Shown here: positions 18,158 to 26,593 of the stretch, one piece after another
Position numbering within the stretch: position 1 is the stretch's first letter
Layout: the number at the start of each line of letters is the position of its first letter
NCBI GenBank assembly: GCA_963666575.2
Contig: CAXXYG010000011.1
Coordinates: 62,001 to 126,000, forward strand
Origin: JABMQB01 sp963666575
GTDB lineage: Bacteria > Bacteroidota > Bacteroidia > Bacteroidales > Prolixibacteraceae
Direction: 5' to 3'
Length of the DNA: 64,000 nucleotides
Made by a program: the position numbers and the translations under genes
Notes under the pieces: model-generated
Databases searched by the model: none
Seen by the model: the letters and a program-made list of their open reading frames with translations, nothing else
Told to the model about the DNA's origin: nothing

Positions 18158-18536
18158 TTACAGGAATTTTATATCTTTTAATATTGATAAGTTAACCGCC
18201 TGCTTTTGTCTCATTATATCACTACAATACCTTAATCGTGCATATGCAGCTGTTTGTTTTATATTTAATTTATAAGCGACTTCCCTGTATGCAGGATGTT
18301 TCCCAAATGTCTCAATATATTTCTTGACGAACATTTCAGCTTCTTGCATTTTTTCAGAAACACCCCTCACACAAATAGAACCGATGACAGCATTATTATT
18401 TAAGCTGTTTTCGTTCGTTGAATCTTTTTTAAATTTTGTTCTAAAAAGGTTGCATATCGTTCTATTTCTATTACATACTCAGAAAATTTTACGATCAACT
18501 CAGCACCGTTAGTAATTACAAATTAGTATTTTTCAT
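18158..18536 (-). pseudogene. broken small gene, possible helix-turn-helix protein
   Basis: A GTG-started 70-codon frame at 18158-18370 contains KHPAYREVAYKLNIKQTAAY, which reads like a helix-turn-helix. Upstream, two more frame pieces look continuous with it. An ATG at 18536 gives MKNTN, and a shift of one base then leads into GAELIVKFSEYVIEIERY. A second one-base shift in an A-run near 18425-18430 joins that to the HTH piece. Together they would make about 120 residues. I do not recognise the family. The joins are my reading; the 70-codon part alone could be a real small gene. Confidence 0.4.
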
Positions 18537-18663
18537 GCTTATTCCTTTTTGTTTCTATGATTTTGGGCCTATCCATTGCTTCATATTTAATTGTTCTATT
18601 CTGTTTTTAAGTTTCTAAACAATCGGGGCAATAGTCTCCGAAAACATACATTGTTATATTATA
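18537..18663 (-). other. short decayed stretch, possibly coding
   Basis: On the minus strand an ATG at 18651 gives MYVFGDYCPDCLET, then a stop, and the same frame stays open for another 25 codons to the start of the small gene. The CPDC motif hints at a metal-binding protein, but I recognise no family and it may be chance. Confidence 0.2.
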
Positions 18664-18880
18664 TTAATCATAGTTTTTTGAAATAATAACCAATGGCATG
18701 GGGACTTCATTTACAATTAATCTGAGTATATAGGAACGGTAGTAATGCCCTGTAACATTAAGGTCGAACTTCGCATGACCTGTATCGTTTTCAGGTCAAA
18801 GATCTGCAAGAATAGTTTCTCCTTCGAAATATGGGCCTGCTATAATCTGCCCCATTGGGTCTATTATAGCACTGATTCTG
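18664..18880 (-). pseudogene. nitrilase 3' fragment with an internal stop
   Basis: Read on the minus strand from about 18880 the frame gives SAIIDPMGQIIAGPYFEGE, then TILADL, a TGA stop (18796-18798), and then AKFDLNVTGHYYRSYILRL, ending at a TAA at 18664-18666. These match the C-terminal part of nitrilases (the D-P-x-G-x-x-x-A-G-P block, the ADLD block and the F-D-x-x-V-T-G-H-Y block). The N-terminal two thirds, with the catalytic Glu-Lys-Cys, are missing. The fragment is joined without a gap to the start of a Gfo/Idh/MocA gene, so this is a deletion scar. Confidence 0.7.
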
Positions 18881-19115
18881 CATAATCCCGGTCTACCTCG
18901 CAAAAAGCTACTCTATTTTGTCCTATAATCTTATTGAGGTTGATTTCACCTCTCCCACCTGTTCCAATCATGGTAAAATTTAATTTATCATCGGGAGCTT
19001 GATGTTGCAAACCGGCAACACCAATGTTCAGAATAATAATAAATCCAATCGCTGTTGTCGCTGAAATATATAATAAATGTTTCCGATCCATTTTACAAGA
19101 ATTTGTATTTTTCAT
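18872..19115 (-). pseudogene. truncated Gfo/Idh/MocA oxidoreductase gene (5' end only)
   Basis: The first ~80 codons align with the start of the intact gene at 15909-17393: a membrane leader, DDKLNFTMIGTGGRGEINLN (Rossmann glycine motif) and GQNRVAFCEVDRDYAES. The twin-arginine is gone (DRKHL in place of SRRSF). The frame ends at a stop at 18864 immediately after similarity is lost, where a nitrilase-like tail takes over in another frame. Confidence 0.75.
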
Positions 19116-19137
19116 CGCTAACGCTTAATAAATTATG

Positions 19138-19276
19138 TTCTTTGAAATATTAAAAAATAAGGATAACAGTATGAACAATCGATCAACGATATTTTGCAAA
19201 TATTAAGTATAAACATATTTGAGAAAGAGCCTAAGAAATAACTGTATGAAAATCCTTTTTCTAATATTTCAAAGAA
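19138..19276. repeat. 139 bp element bounded by 15 bp inverted repeats
   Basis: TTCTTTGAAATATTA at 19138-19152 recurs as its exact complement at 19262-19276. The similarity goes on inward with small gaps (an A-rich stretch, then GGAT and CAGT on both sides). The interior of about 110 bases has no gene. This resembles a miniature inverted-repeat element or the ends of a lost insertion sequence. I see no clear target duplication. A secondary-structure role is the alternative. Confidence 0.4.
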
Positions 19277-19455
19277 TATAACCAAAAACAATTAAAATAT
19301 TCGCTTTATAACTTAACACTGGTGATATTTTGGGAATAATTATCTGCAGGATTACATATCCTGTTATTCAAATAAACTATCAATTTCTGTGAGCACCAGT
19401 TCGACAAATTAATTACCAATTATAAAGTATAATAAGGTCGTTTTTTTATATAAAG

Positions 19456-19486
19456 TTACCTATCCTGCATGTAGCAGGATAGGTAA
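19456..19486 (-). terminator. terminator hairpin of the SusCD operon
   Basis: A perfect 11 bp stem (19458-19468 with 19474-19484, core CCTATCCTGC) encloses a five-base loop and lies 12 bases past the SusD stop on the minus strand. It is followed by an AT-rich stretch rather than a pure T-run. Confidence 0.7.
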
Positions 19487-19497
19487 ACTTTTATTGG

Positions 19498-20934
19498 TTA
19501 ATACTCAGGATTTTGTTCCAAACCAGGATCAATATCTCTTTCGTTTTGTGGAATTGGCATTAACAGTTCATAATCTTCAACTGAAAAATTTAATCCAATG
19601 TTTGAAAAATGGTCATTCATAACAGTCTTAAAACGTCCTGTTCTAACAAGGTCAAACCAGCGTTGTCCTTCCAGGAGGAATTCAACCCTACGCTCTTTCT
19701 CAAGAGCTAATGTAAAATCTGATTTAGATAAACCACTAAGATCAGCTAGGCCGGCACGTTTCCTAATATCATTTATAAATGTATGGGCTTCAGAGGTTTT
19801 TCCGGTTTCGTTTAAGGCTTCGGCATACATTAGCAAAACATCGGCATAACGTAACGATGTAAAGTTAATTCCACCATCGCCATTTACTCCGGTAGTAAAA
19901 TCAACGAATTTTAATCCATAAAGATTTTTAATTTTTGTTCCATCTATGAGGAGCACAGAATCAGCAATTGATGCACTTCTTCTTTGATCACCAGTTTCAT
20001 ATGCATCTGCCATCTCCTGGTTTGGGACAATTCGTCCTGAACCGTTCATATTTCCAGGAAAGATAGCCATATCAAAAAGAGGTGGTGTAAAAACTGAAGA
20101 AAAACCATTTCCTTCTCCTACATTGCCTGATAAGTATTTTATTTCAAATATTGATTCAGCAAGTTCATCATTACCATTTGTAAATAAAGTGGCATAATTT
20201 GGCTCTAAAGAATAGGTACCCATATCGATAACTTGCTTTAAAATAGTTGCAGTTTGAGTATACTCTTTTTTTGTGAGGTAAACTTTTCCAAGCAACGTTT
20301 TTGCAACCCCTACAGATGCCCTTGATTTACTTAATTCACTAATTCCGTTCAATAATCCTGCAGCAGTTGTTAAATCATCAATTATTAACTGGTAAACTTC
20401 ATCGACAGGCTTTCTTGTCATATCAAAATCAGCTATTTCATTTGGACTTCTGAAAGCTACGGTAACAATTGGAAGATCACCAAATAACCGAACCAAATAA
20501 AAATAACAATATGCCCGCAGGAATAATGATTCACCTTTATATTGTGATTTTAATGACTCGTTTAGGTCAACTTCGTCGATACGAGCCAAAATATTATTGC
20601 TTCTGGAAATTGTATTAAAACAAGTCCTCCACATAATACGAATAAAATCGTTGGTTGAAGTCATATTTATTTCATCACATTCCGATTCTGATGCAGTAGG
20701 AGATGACCATTGTATTTCAGCATTGTCAGTTGTAAGTTCTGCCAGATACAACAAGGAACTATTGTGAAGATTCTGTAGTTCTGAGTAATTACCAATCAGA
20801 GCAGTTTCAAAATCATTGGCATTTTGATAATAGGAAATATCATTGATTTTATCTTCTGGCTGCAGTGTCAAAAAATCGCTGCATGAGCTAAGAGAGAGTA
20901 CTATGATAGTAGTAAATAATATATATTTTTTCAT
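19498..20934 (-). CDS. SusD/RagB family glycan-binding lipoprotein
   Basis: A 478-residue lipoprotein (lipobox Cys in SLSSCSDFL, about residue 18). It has the usual early block LTLQPEDKINDISYYQNAND, TPR-like helices with SLFLRAYCYFYLVRLFGDLP at about 130-150, and a C-terminal region ending RRVEFLLEGQRWFDLVRTG and PIPQNERDIDPGLEQNPEY. SusD proteins sit on the cell surface as the lid of the SusC transporter and bind oligosaccharides. It lies 18 bp downstream of the SusC gene on the same strand. Confidence 0.95.
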   Translation of the reverse strand: MKKYILFTTIIVLSLSSCSDFLTLQPEDKINDISYYQNANDFETALIGNYSELQNLHNSSLLYLAELTTDNAEIQWSSPTASESECDEINMTSTNDFIRIMWRTCFNTISRSNNILARIDEVDLNESLKSQYKGESLFLRAYCYFYLVRLFGDLPIVTVAFRSPNEIADFDMTRKPVDEVYQLIIDDLTTAAGLLNGISELSKSRASVGVAKTLLGKVYLTKKEYTQTATILKQVIDMGTYSLEPNYATLFTNGNDELAESIFEIKYLSGNVGEGNGFSSVFTPPLFDMAIFPGNMNGSGRIVPNQEMADAYETGDQRRSASIADSVLLIDGTKIKNLYGLKFVDFTTGVNGDGGINFTSLRYADVLLMYAEALNETGKTSEAHTFINDIRKRAGLADLSGLSKSDFTLALEKERRVEFLLEGQRWFDLVRTGRFKTVMNDHFSNIGLNFSVEDYELLMPIPQNERDIDPGLEQNPEY

Positions 20935-20952
20935 AATGTTTGTTTAAAAAGA

Positions 20953-23900
20953 TTAGAAAGTTAATTTAAGCCCAAAAGTATAAGTTCGGGGAAGAGGATA
21001 AGATAAAGCATCGAGACCTGAATTTACTATATTGTCACCTGAATTACTGGATTCCGGGTCGTAACCAGGGTAATCGGTATGTGTGTATAAATTTGCGATA
21101 TCGATATATACCGACATGTTACTGAGAGATAATTTTGAAACCAGTTGTTTTGGCAGGTTGTATGAGAGATTTAAGTTTTTAATCCTAGCAAACGAAGAAT
21201 CAAATAAAAAGCGGGATGATGCAGGGCTCCACCCTAAAGCATAATTATTTCTGATTGCTCTGGGAACTAATCCATCGCCAGGGTCGCTTTCTGATTTCCA
21301 TCTACGGTCAGATTGTACCAGTTGATTTTGTACCCCCGCTGAATTTAGAATAGAACCTCCTGCTGCAAAGTAGGTATCTGCCCCGTGAGACCCGTTTAAT
21401 GAAATACTTAAAGTAAGATTGCCAAATGTAAACCTGTTGTCAAAACCCCAGGTATAATCGGGCCATGGGTCTCCAACAATTTTATTATCGCTTGCATTTA
21501 TTTTACCATCTTTATTGACATCTTCGAATTTTAAATCTCCTGCCTGTGTATTTGGGTGTTGAACTGCAGAGCTTGCAACTTCACTTGCATTTTGAAATAT
21601 ACCAATAACATTTAACATGTAAAAACTGGCAATCGGGTTTCCAACTTGAGTTATCTGGGTAGAGGAGTTGCTAATACGTCCCCCTTCTGTGGCTACCCTT
21701 AACACTTTGTTTCGGTTTGCACTCAATGTGAAATTACTACTCCACCTAAATTTATTACTTTTTATATTTACGGTTTGTAAACCTATCTCGATACCTTTAT
21801 TCTCGATATCCCCTATGTTTTGTGTCGAACTACTAAATCCAGATGCTGCTGGTAAGGCGACAGCGAGTAATAAATCAGTTTTTTTGTCTTTGTATATTTC
21901 TGTAGTCAATGAAATTCGGTCACCAAATAGGCCCAGATCTAATCCTATATTAAGCTGTTTTGATTTTTCCCAGGTAAGGTCGTCGTTTGAAAGGCTACTG
22001 GGAACCAAACCAGGTTTCTGTGAATTATTTTCAACATAAGTTACACCCGATAATAATCCAATATGAGAATAGTTTCCTATCTGATTGTTTCCTGATAGTC
22101 CGTAACTTGCCCTTAATTTTAGGTTGTTGATGCTTTTAACCGACTTCATGAAGGGTTCTTCTGAAATATTATATCCTACTGAAAATGAAGGGAAAGTACC
22201 CCATTTGTTATTTTTACCAAATCTGGAACTACCATCTCTTCTGACCGTTGCAGTGAACAAGTATTTACCATCGTATGAATAATTAATCCTACTCATCATT
22301 GATAACATTGACCATTCGGAAACATAATGCCTGCCTGTGTTAACGATACCCGCAGAAATATAAGAAACATAATTATTGGGGAAATCAGATGCCCCAACAG
22401 ACAATGCATCATAACTGTCTTTTTGCGCAGAAAACCCTATAAGTGCATCAAACATATGTTTCTCTTTAAATGTATGCTTATATATAAGAGTATTTTCATT
22501 TAACCAATTTAATGATTGGGCTTTTGTTACACCCGCGGTTGCCGGATAATTAAGTGTAGTATAGAAAGGAACTGCTGAGGACCTCCATAGTTTAATGACT
22601 TGTGTACCATACTTAACACCAGCTGAAGTCTTAAAGGTAAGCCCATCCAGAATTTTGTATTCAAGAAAGTTGTTGCATAAAATATCAGCTACTTTCCTTT
22701 TATCGGAAAATCCGTCTAACATTGTTAACGGATTGGCTAACCATCCTAAACCATCGGTAACATCGTCCTGGTTAAAATAAGGATTACCATCATTATCATA
22801 AACCGGAATAGTTGGAGAAGCTGCTGCGACTGCCTGTAATACACCTCCAAGTCCATAGTGTCCATCGGTATTTGCGAATCTTCCATATCCATACGACCCA
22901 AAAATGGAAGAACCGATTTTAATCTTATCCGAAATCTTGGTATCAATGTTTGTCCTAATATTAAAGCGTTTGTAGTCAGAAGTAAGCACTATACCCTTTT
23001 GTTCAAAATAACCTCCTGAAACAAAATATTTAGTATTATCGTTTCCGCCGGTGGCTGAAATTTGGTAGTTCTGTACGGGGGCAACACGAAAAATAACATC
23101 TTGCCAGTCGGTATTTGTAGTAATTGATTGTGGATTTCTAAATTCAGGCCTGACTCTATGGCTTCCAGACCTTATTTCATTGGGGTCGCTGGCTGAACCT
23201 CCTACATAGATTCGCGCATTATCGCGCCCATCTGCAACATATTCAGCGTATTGTTGCGAATTCATTAAATCGAGTTTGTGCGCGACTTCCTGGATACCAT
23301 AAGAAACTTCAACGTTAAGTTGAGATTTCCCCATGTCACCTCGTTTGGTAGTAATAATAATTACACCATTTGCTCCTCTGGAACCATAAATTGCAGTAGC
23401 AGAAGCGTCTTTCAAAACTTCTATTGATTTGATGTCAGCTGGATTAATTGATGATAGTGGGTTGATTTTTGTTTGTGTGTTTTTTATAATATTTGAAGAA
23501 CTAAAGAGTGAACCAGCAAAAGAGTTCATATCTGATCCTCCGCCTCCGGAACCTATCGGAAAACCATCAACAACATACAATGGTTGGTTTCCTCCGGTTA
23601 TAGAACTTACACCACGAACCAAAACATTAACATTACCCCCAGGTGCACCTGTTGTTTGAGAAATTTGTACTCCTGCAACCTTCCCCTGCAACATTTGGTC
23701 AAAACTTGAAGTTGAAGGCGTTATCATTTCATCACCATCAATCCTTGAAATTGAACCGGTAAGGTCTTTTTTTCTCATTGTTCCATACCCAATTGCCACC
23801 ACTTCTTCAATTCCAACTGTTTCATCTTCCAACGTAACATTTATTACACTGACGTTCTCTACTGAAATTTCCTGTGATTTCATGCCAATGAAAGAAAAAA

Positions 23901-24444
23901 CCAACGTTTTTGTTGATTGATCGACATCCAGAGAGAAGTTGCCATCAATATCTGTTACTGTTCCGGTTGTAGTACCTTTTACAACAACTGTTACCGAGAC
24001 AATTGGCGCACCATCAGTATCGGTTACTTTTCCCGTAATTGTTTTCTTTTGAGGCTGGTCAATTTTTGTTTTAGAAGCATTTTTAGGAATAATAATTACA
24101 ACCTTGTCCCTGATTTCATAGTACATTGATGTTTCCATAAGGCAATGATCAAGGATTTCTTCAACCGTCGATTGCCTAAAATTAGCATTTACATTTTCAA
24201 GTTTTTCTACATCGTCAACGTTGTAGACAAACGTAAAGTCACTTTGATCTTTAATTTCTTTAAAAAGTTCTTTTATACTTAAATCTTTTAGTTTAATATC
24301 AAGGCGTGTATTCTGCGAGTATGTACTTGCAGAAACCTGAATTAAACAGCAACAAATCATAATAAAAGATAATCGCATAATTAAAAACAATTTACGAAGT
24401 CGCCATAAGTAAGACGAATCTTCAAATACACATTTTTTTTTCAT
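20953..24444 (-). CDS. SusC/RagA TonB-linked outer-membrane transporter with STN domain
   Basis: About 1163 residues, starting at 24444 (MKKKCVFED). A long leader precedes an STN (secretin/TonB short N-terminal) domain at about 45-100, then a carboxypeptidase-like domain (about 130-205, ITGKVTDTDGAPIVSVTV). The plug domain has QPLYVVDGFPIGSGGG and IKSIEVLKDASATAIYGSRG, and a barrel ends TYTFGLKLTF. SusC proteins import oligosaccharides. The STN domain is the part that signals to a FecR anti-sigma factor, and a FecR gene with an ECF sigma gene lies directly upstream, so substrate-triggered autoregulation is likely. Confidence 0.95.
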   Translation of the reverse strand: MKKKCVFEDSSYLWRLRKLFLIMRLSFIMICCCLIQVSASTYSQNTRLDIKLKDLSIKELFKEIKDQSDFTFVYNVDDVEKLENVNANFRQSTVEEILDHCLMETSMYYEIRDKVVIIIPKNASKTKIDQPQKKTITGKVTDTDGAPIVSVTVVVKGTTTGTVTDIDGNFSLDVDQSTKTLVFSFIGMKSQEISVENVSVINVTLEDETVGIEEVVAIGYGTMRKKDLTGSISRIDGDEMITPSTSSFDQMLQGKVAGVQISQTTGAPGGNVNVLVRGVSSITGGNQPLYVVDGFPIGSGGGGSDMNSFAGSLFSSSNIIKNTQTKINPLSSINPADIKSIEVLKDASATAIYGSRGANGVIIITTKRGDMGKSQLNVEVSYGIQEVAHKLDLMNSQQYAEYVADGRDNARIYVGGSASDPNEIRSGSHRVRPEFRNPQSITTNTDWQDVIFRVAPVQNYQISATGGNDNTKYFVSGGYFEQKGIVLTSDYKRFNIRTNIDTKISDKIKIGSSIFGSYGYGRFANTDGHYGLGGVLQAVAAASPTIPVYDNDGNPYFNQDDVTDGLGWLANPLTMLDGFSDKRKVADILCNNFLEYKILDGLTFKTSAGVKYGTQVIKLWRSSAVPFYTTLNYPATAGVTKAQSLNWLNENTLIYKHTFKEKHMFDALIGFSAQKDSYDALSVGASDFPNNYVSYISAGIVNTGRHYVSEWSMLSMMSRINYSYDGKYLFTATVRRDGSSRFGKNNKWGTFPSFSVGYNISEEPFMKSVKSINNLKLRASYGLSGNNQIGNYSHIGLLSGVTYVENNSQKPGLVPSSLSNDDLTWEKSKQLNIGLDLGLFGDRISLTTEIYKDKKTDLLLAVALPAASGFSSSTQNIGDIENKGIEIGLQTVNIKSNKFRWSSNFTLSANRNKVLRVATEGGRISNSSTQITQVGNPIASFYMLNVIGIFQNASEVASSAVQHPNTQAGDLKFEDVNKDGKINASDNKIVGDPWPDYTWGFDNRFTFGNLTLSISLNGSHGADTYFAAGGSILNSAGVQNQLVQSDRRWKSESDPGDGLVPRAIRNNYALGWSPASSRFLFDSSFARIKNLNLSYNLPKQLVSKLSLSNMSVYIDIANLYTHTDYPGYDPESSNSGDNIVNSGLDALSYPLPRTYTFGLKLTF

Positions 24445-24547
24445 AAATTTGTATGATTTTAGTTTAATAAATCTCATTTCTGCAGTAACAGAAATGTACT
24501 TAGCTAATTTTAAGCGGAGGATGCGTCAACATTTTCCGCTTTTGCTT

Positions 24548-25726
24548 TTAATACTTTTTTATTGTAACGGTTTTTTCATCAATTGTAAATTTTATTCTTT
24601 GAGTTAATTCCAAAAGGTCCAGTATATCTTTGAATTGATCATATCGTTTCATATCGATAGAGTACCTAAGTTTTTGAATTTGGGGATCATCGTATACGAT
24701 ATCAATATCGTACCATCTGGAAATGTCGTTTAATATCTCTGCCAATGAATTTTCTTCGAATAAAATACGGCCATTTTTCCATGCTGTAAACTGTTCAATA
24801 TTTACAGGTATTATGGCGGTGCCTTCATTTGAAGTAACGGCTTGTTGGTTTGGTAATAATGAAAATTGTTTGCCTGTGTGGGAATCATGTATTTTTACTT
24901 TACCGTTTACAAGGGTTGTTGCAGTTTGTTTTTCGTTATTATAAGCTTTAATGTTAAAAGCTGTTCCAACAACATTTATCTTCATGCGTGTTGTAGAAAC
25001 AATAAAAGGCTTTTTCTCATCTCTGGTAACCTCGAAAAAAGCTTCTCCTTCCAGATAGATTTCCCGAACATCTTGGGTAAAATTTACCGGGAACCGGATG
25101 GTAGTTTCCGAATTAAGCCACACTTTTGAACCGTCGGCAAGATTTAACTGATATTCTCCACCGCGAGGAATTTCTATGATGTTATACTGTATCTCATCTG
25201 TTTTTTTTGGAGCTGTGTGGGGCTGATATACCAAATGATTTTTAGTATTATTGATCACTGTCCCATCGTATTCGGCAATTTTTTGTTTATTCTCATTCAG
25301 GTCTATTTTTCTTCCATCTGCTAGTACCAGTGTTGCTTTGCTACTGACTGGTTGAATTTTTGATGTAGCGATTTCATTGTCAGCTTTTAATTTCACATTG
25401 TTGTATTGATAAATTACGTAAAATCCGATGACTAAAGGAATTATAATTGCAGCGTAGCGTAAAATACTTATAGAAATTGTTTTGACTTTATGCTTTTTAA
25501 TTTGTTTGGTGAAATTTTGGTAGGCATATACCTTGTCAAATTCTGATAATAATTTTAGTTTGGATGGAATATTCGATTCTGTCTTAAGGAATTGTGATAT
25601 GATTTTATTTTCCTTGTCTTCTTTTAACCAATTATCAAGTATTGTTTTTTCTTCAGTGGTTAAATCTCTTTCCCTTTTAGCAATGAAGATATCTACAATT
25701 CGTTCTATTTTTTTAAAATTATCCAT
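24548..25726 (-). CDS. FecR family anti-sigma factor
   Basis: A 392-residue protein: a cytoplasmic N-terminal part (about 1-80) that would bind the sigma factor, one membrane segment near 88-106 (ILRYAAIIIPLVIGFYVIYQ), then a periplasmic FecR domain (PRGGEYQLNLADGSKVWLNS near 190-208, YLEGEAFFEVTRDEKKPF near 228-245) and the C-terminal DUF4974-like domain (about 320-392). It would hold the ECF sigma inactive until the STN domain of the SusC protein reports substrate. It lies between the sigma gene and susC on the same strand. Confidence 0.93.
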   Translation of the reverse strand: MDNFKKIERIVDIFIAKRERDLTTEEKTILDNWLKEDKENKIISQFLKTESNIPSKLKLLSEFDKVYAYQNFTKQIKKHKVKTISISILRYAAIIIPLVIGFYVIYQYNNVKLKADNEIATSKIQPVSSKATLVLADGRKIDLNENKQKIAEYDGTVINNTKNHLVYQPHTAPKKTDEIQYNIIEIPRGGEYQLNLADGSKVWLNSETTIRFPVNFTQDVREIYLEGEAFFEVTRDEKKPFIVSTTRMKINVVGTAFNIKAYNNEKQTATTLVNGKVKIHDSHTGKQFSLLPNQQAVTSNEGTAIIPVNIEQFTAWKNGRILFEENSLAEILNDISRWYDIDIVYDDPQIQKLRYSIDMKRYDQFKDILDLLELTQRIKFTIDEKTVTIKKY

Positions 25727-25936
25727 AAATAATTCAGATCTTATTAATAAACACAGTGAGATGAAATTCGGGTGATGGACGAATCATTTTTTTTACTAAA
25801 AATTGTTGTTTTATTTTTTGAAGACTTTAATACTTGGCAGGAATTCGAGATTGTTCGAATTTTATGTAGTGAGTTCCTAGCGTATTGATTTTCAGTATTA
25901 ATTGGACAGTGGTGATTTCTAATTTTAAATTGCATC

Positions 25937-26506
25937 TTAGAATCCCAGAAGGTAGAAGAGGAATACAAATAAAACTAATTTTAATTCTTCTTTTAAAAAG
26001 CGGTATGCTTTTAGTTTTAATGTTTTTACAGTATTTATGGAGACACCTGTTTTGTTTGCGATTTCTTTATTTGTAAATCCTTCCATTGATAAAAGGATGA
26101 TATTTTTCCGTTGAGGCGATATTTTATTAATCGTCACATAAATTTGTCTGTAATATTCTTCTTCGATAATGATTTGTTCAACTGACTTATCATCTATTTT
26201 GAGGATGTTGTTATCTTTTATTTCATCAATACTGATATCTGACATTTTGGAATTATTTCGTATTGCATTGAGACAGGCATTTTTAACTGAATTATATAAA
26301 TAGGAAGATAAGGCTGTGGTTGAGTTAAATTTTGCTTTGCTTTTCCAAAGCCGAAGAAATACATCTTGTACAATATCTTCTGAATCCGATTTATAGTTTA
26401 AAAAACGGGATGAATAGGAACACAGAGAGGGGTAGTAGCAATCAAAAAGGTATTTATAACCTTCAAGTTTTTTTTTGTTAATTAACCCAATTAGTTTATT
26501 ATCCAT
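25937..26506 (-). CDS. ECF-type RNA polymerase sigma factor of the PUL
   Basis: A 189-residue sigma-70 family protein. Region 2 spans about 15-80 (YLFDCYYPSLCSYSSRFL, SEDIVQDVFLRLWKS) and region 4 about 125-178 (ISPQRKNIILLSMEGFTNKEI, TGVSINTVKTLK). It ends with a short hydrophobic stretch (LVLFVFLFYLLGF), which is unusual for a soluble sigma factor and might tether it or reflect readthrough of a decayed end. It is paired with the FecR gene 210 bp downstream and should drive the SusCD genes. Confidence 0.92.
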   Translation of the reverse strand: MDNKLIGLINKKKLEGYKYLFDCYYPSLCSYSSRFLNYKSDSEDIVQDVFLRLWKSKAKFNSTTALSSYLYNSVKNACLNAIRNNSKMSDISIDEIKDNNILKIDDKSVEQIIIEEEYYRQIYVTINKISPQRKNIILLSMEGFTNKEIANKTGVSINTVKTLKLKAYRFLKEELKLVLFVFLFYLLGF

Positions 26507-26593
26507 TTTATCTAATTCCGATAATATAATACGATAAAAATATTAATATCAAAGTATTTTTTCAAGCACATGCCTTATATAATTCCTTGTTTT

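Larger units (their letters stand above)
19116..19497. other. intergenic region with a long inverted repeat
   Basis: About 380 AT-rich bases with no supported gene. It holds a perfect 15 bp inverted repeat (19138-19152 and 19262-19276, listed separately) and, at the right, the SusCD terminator hairpin. Confidence 0.5.
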
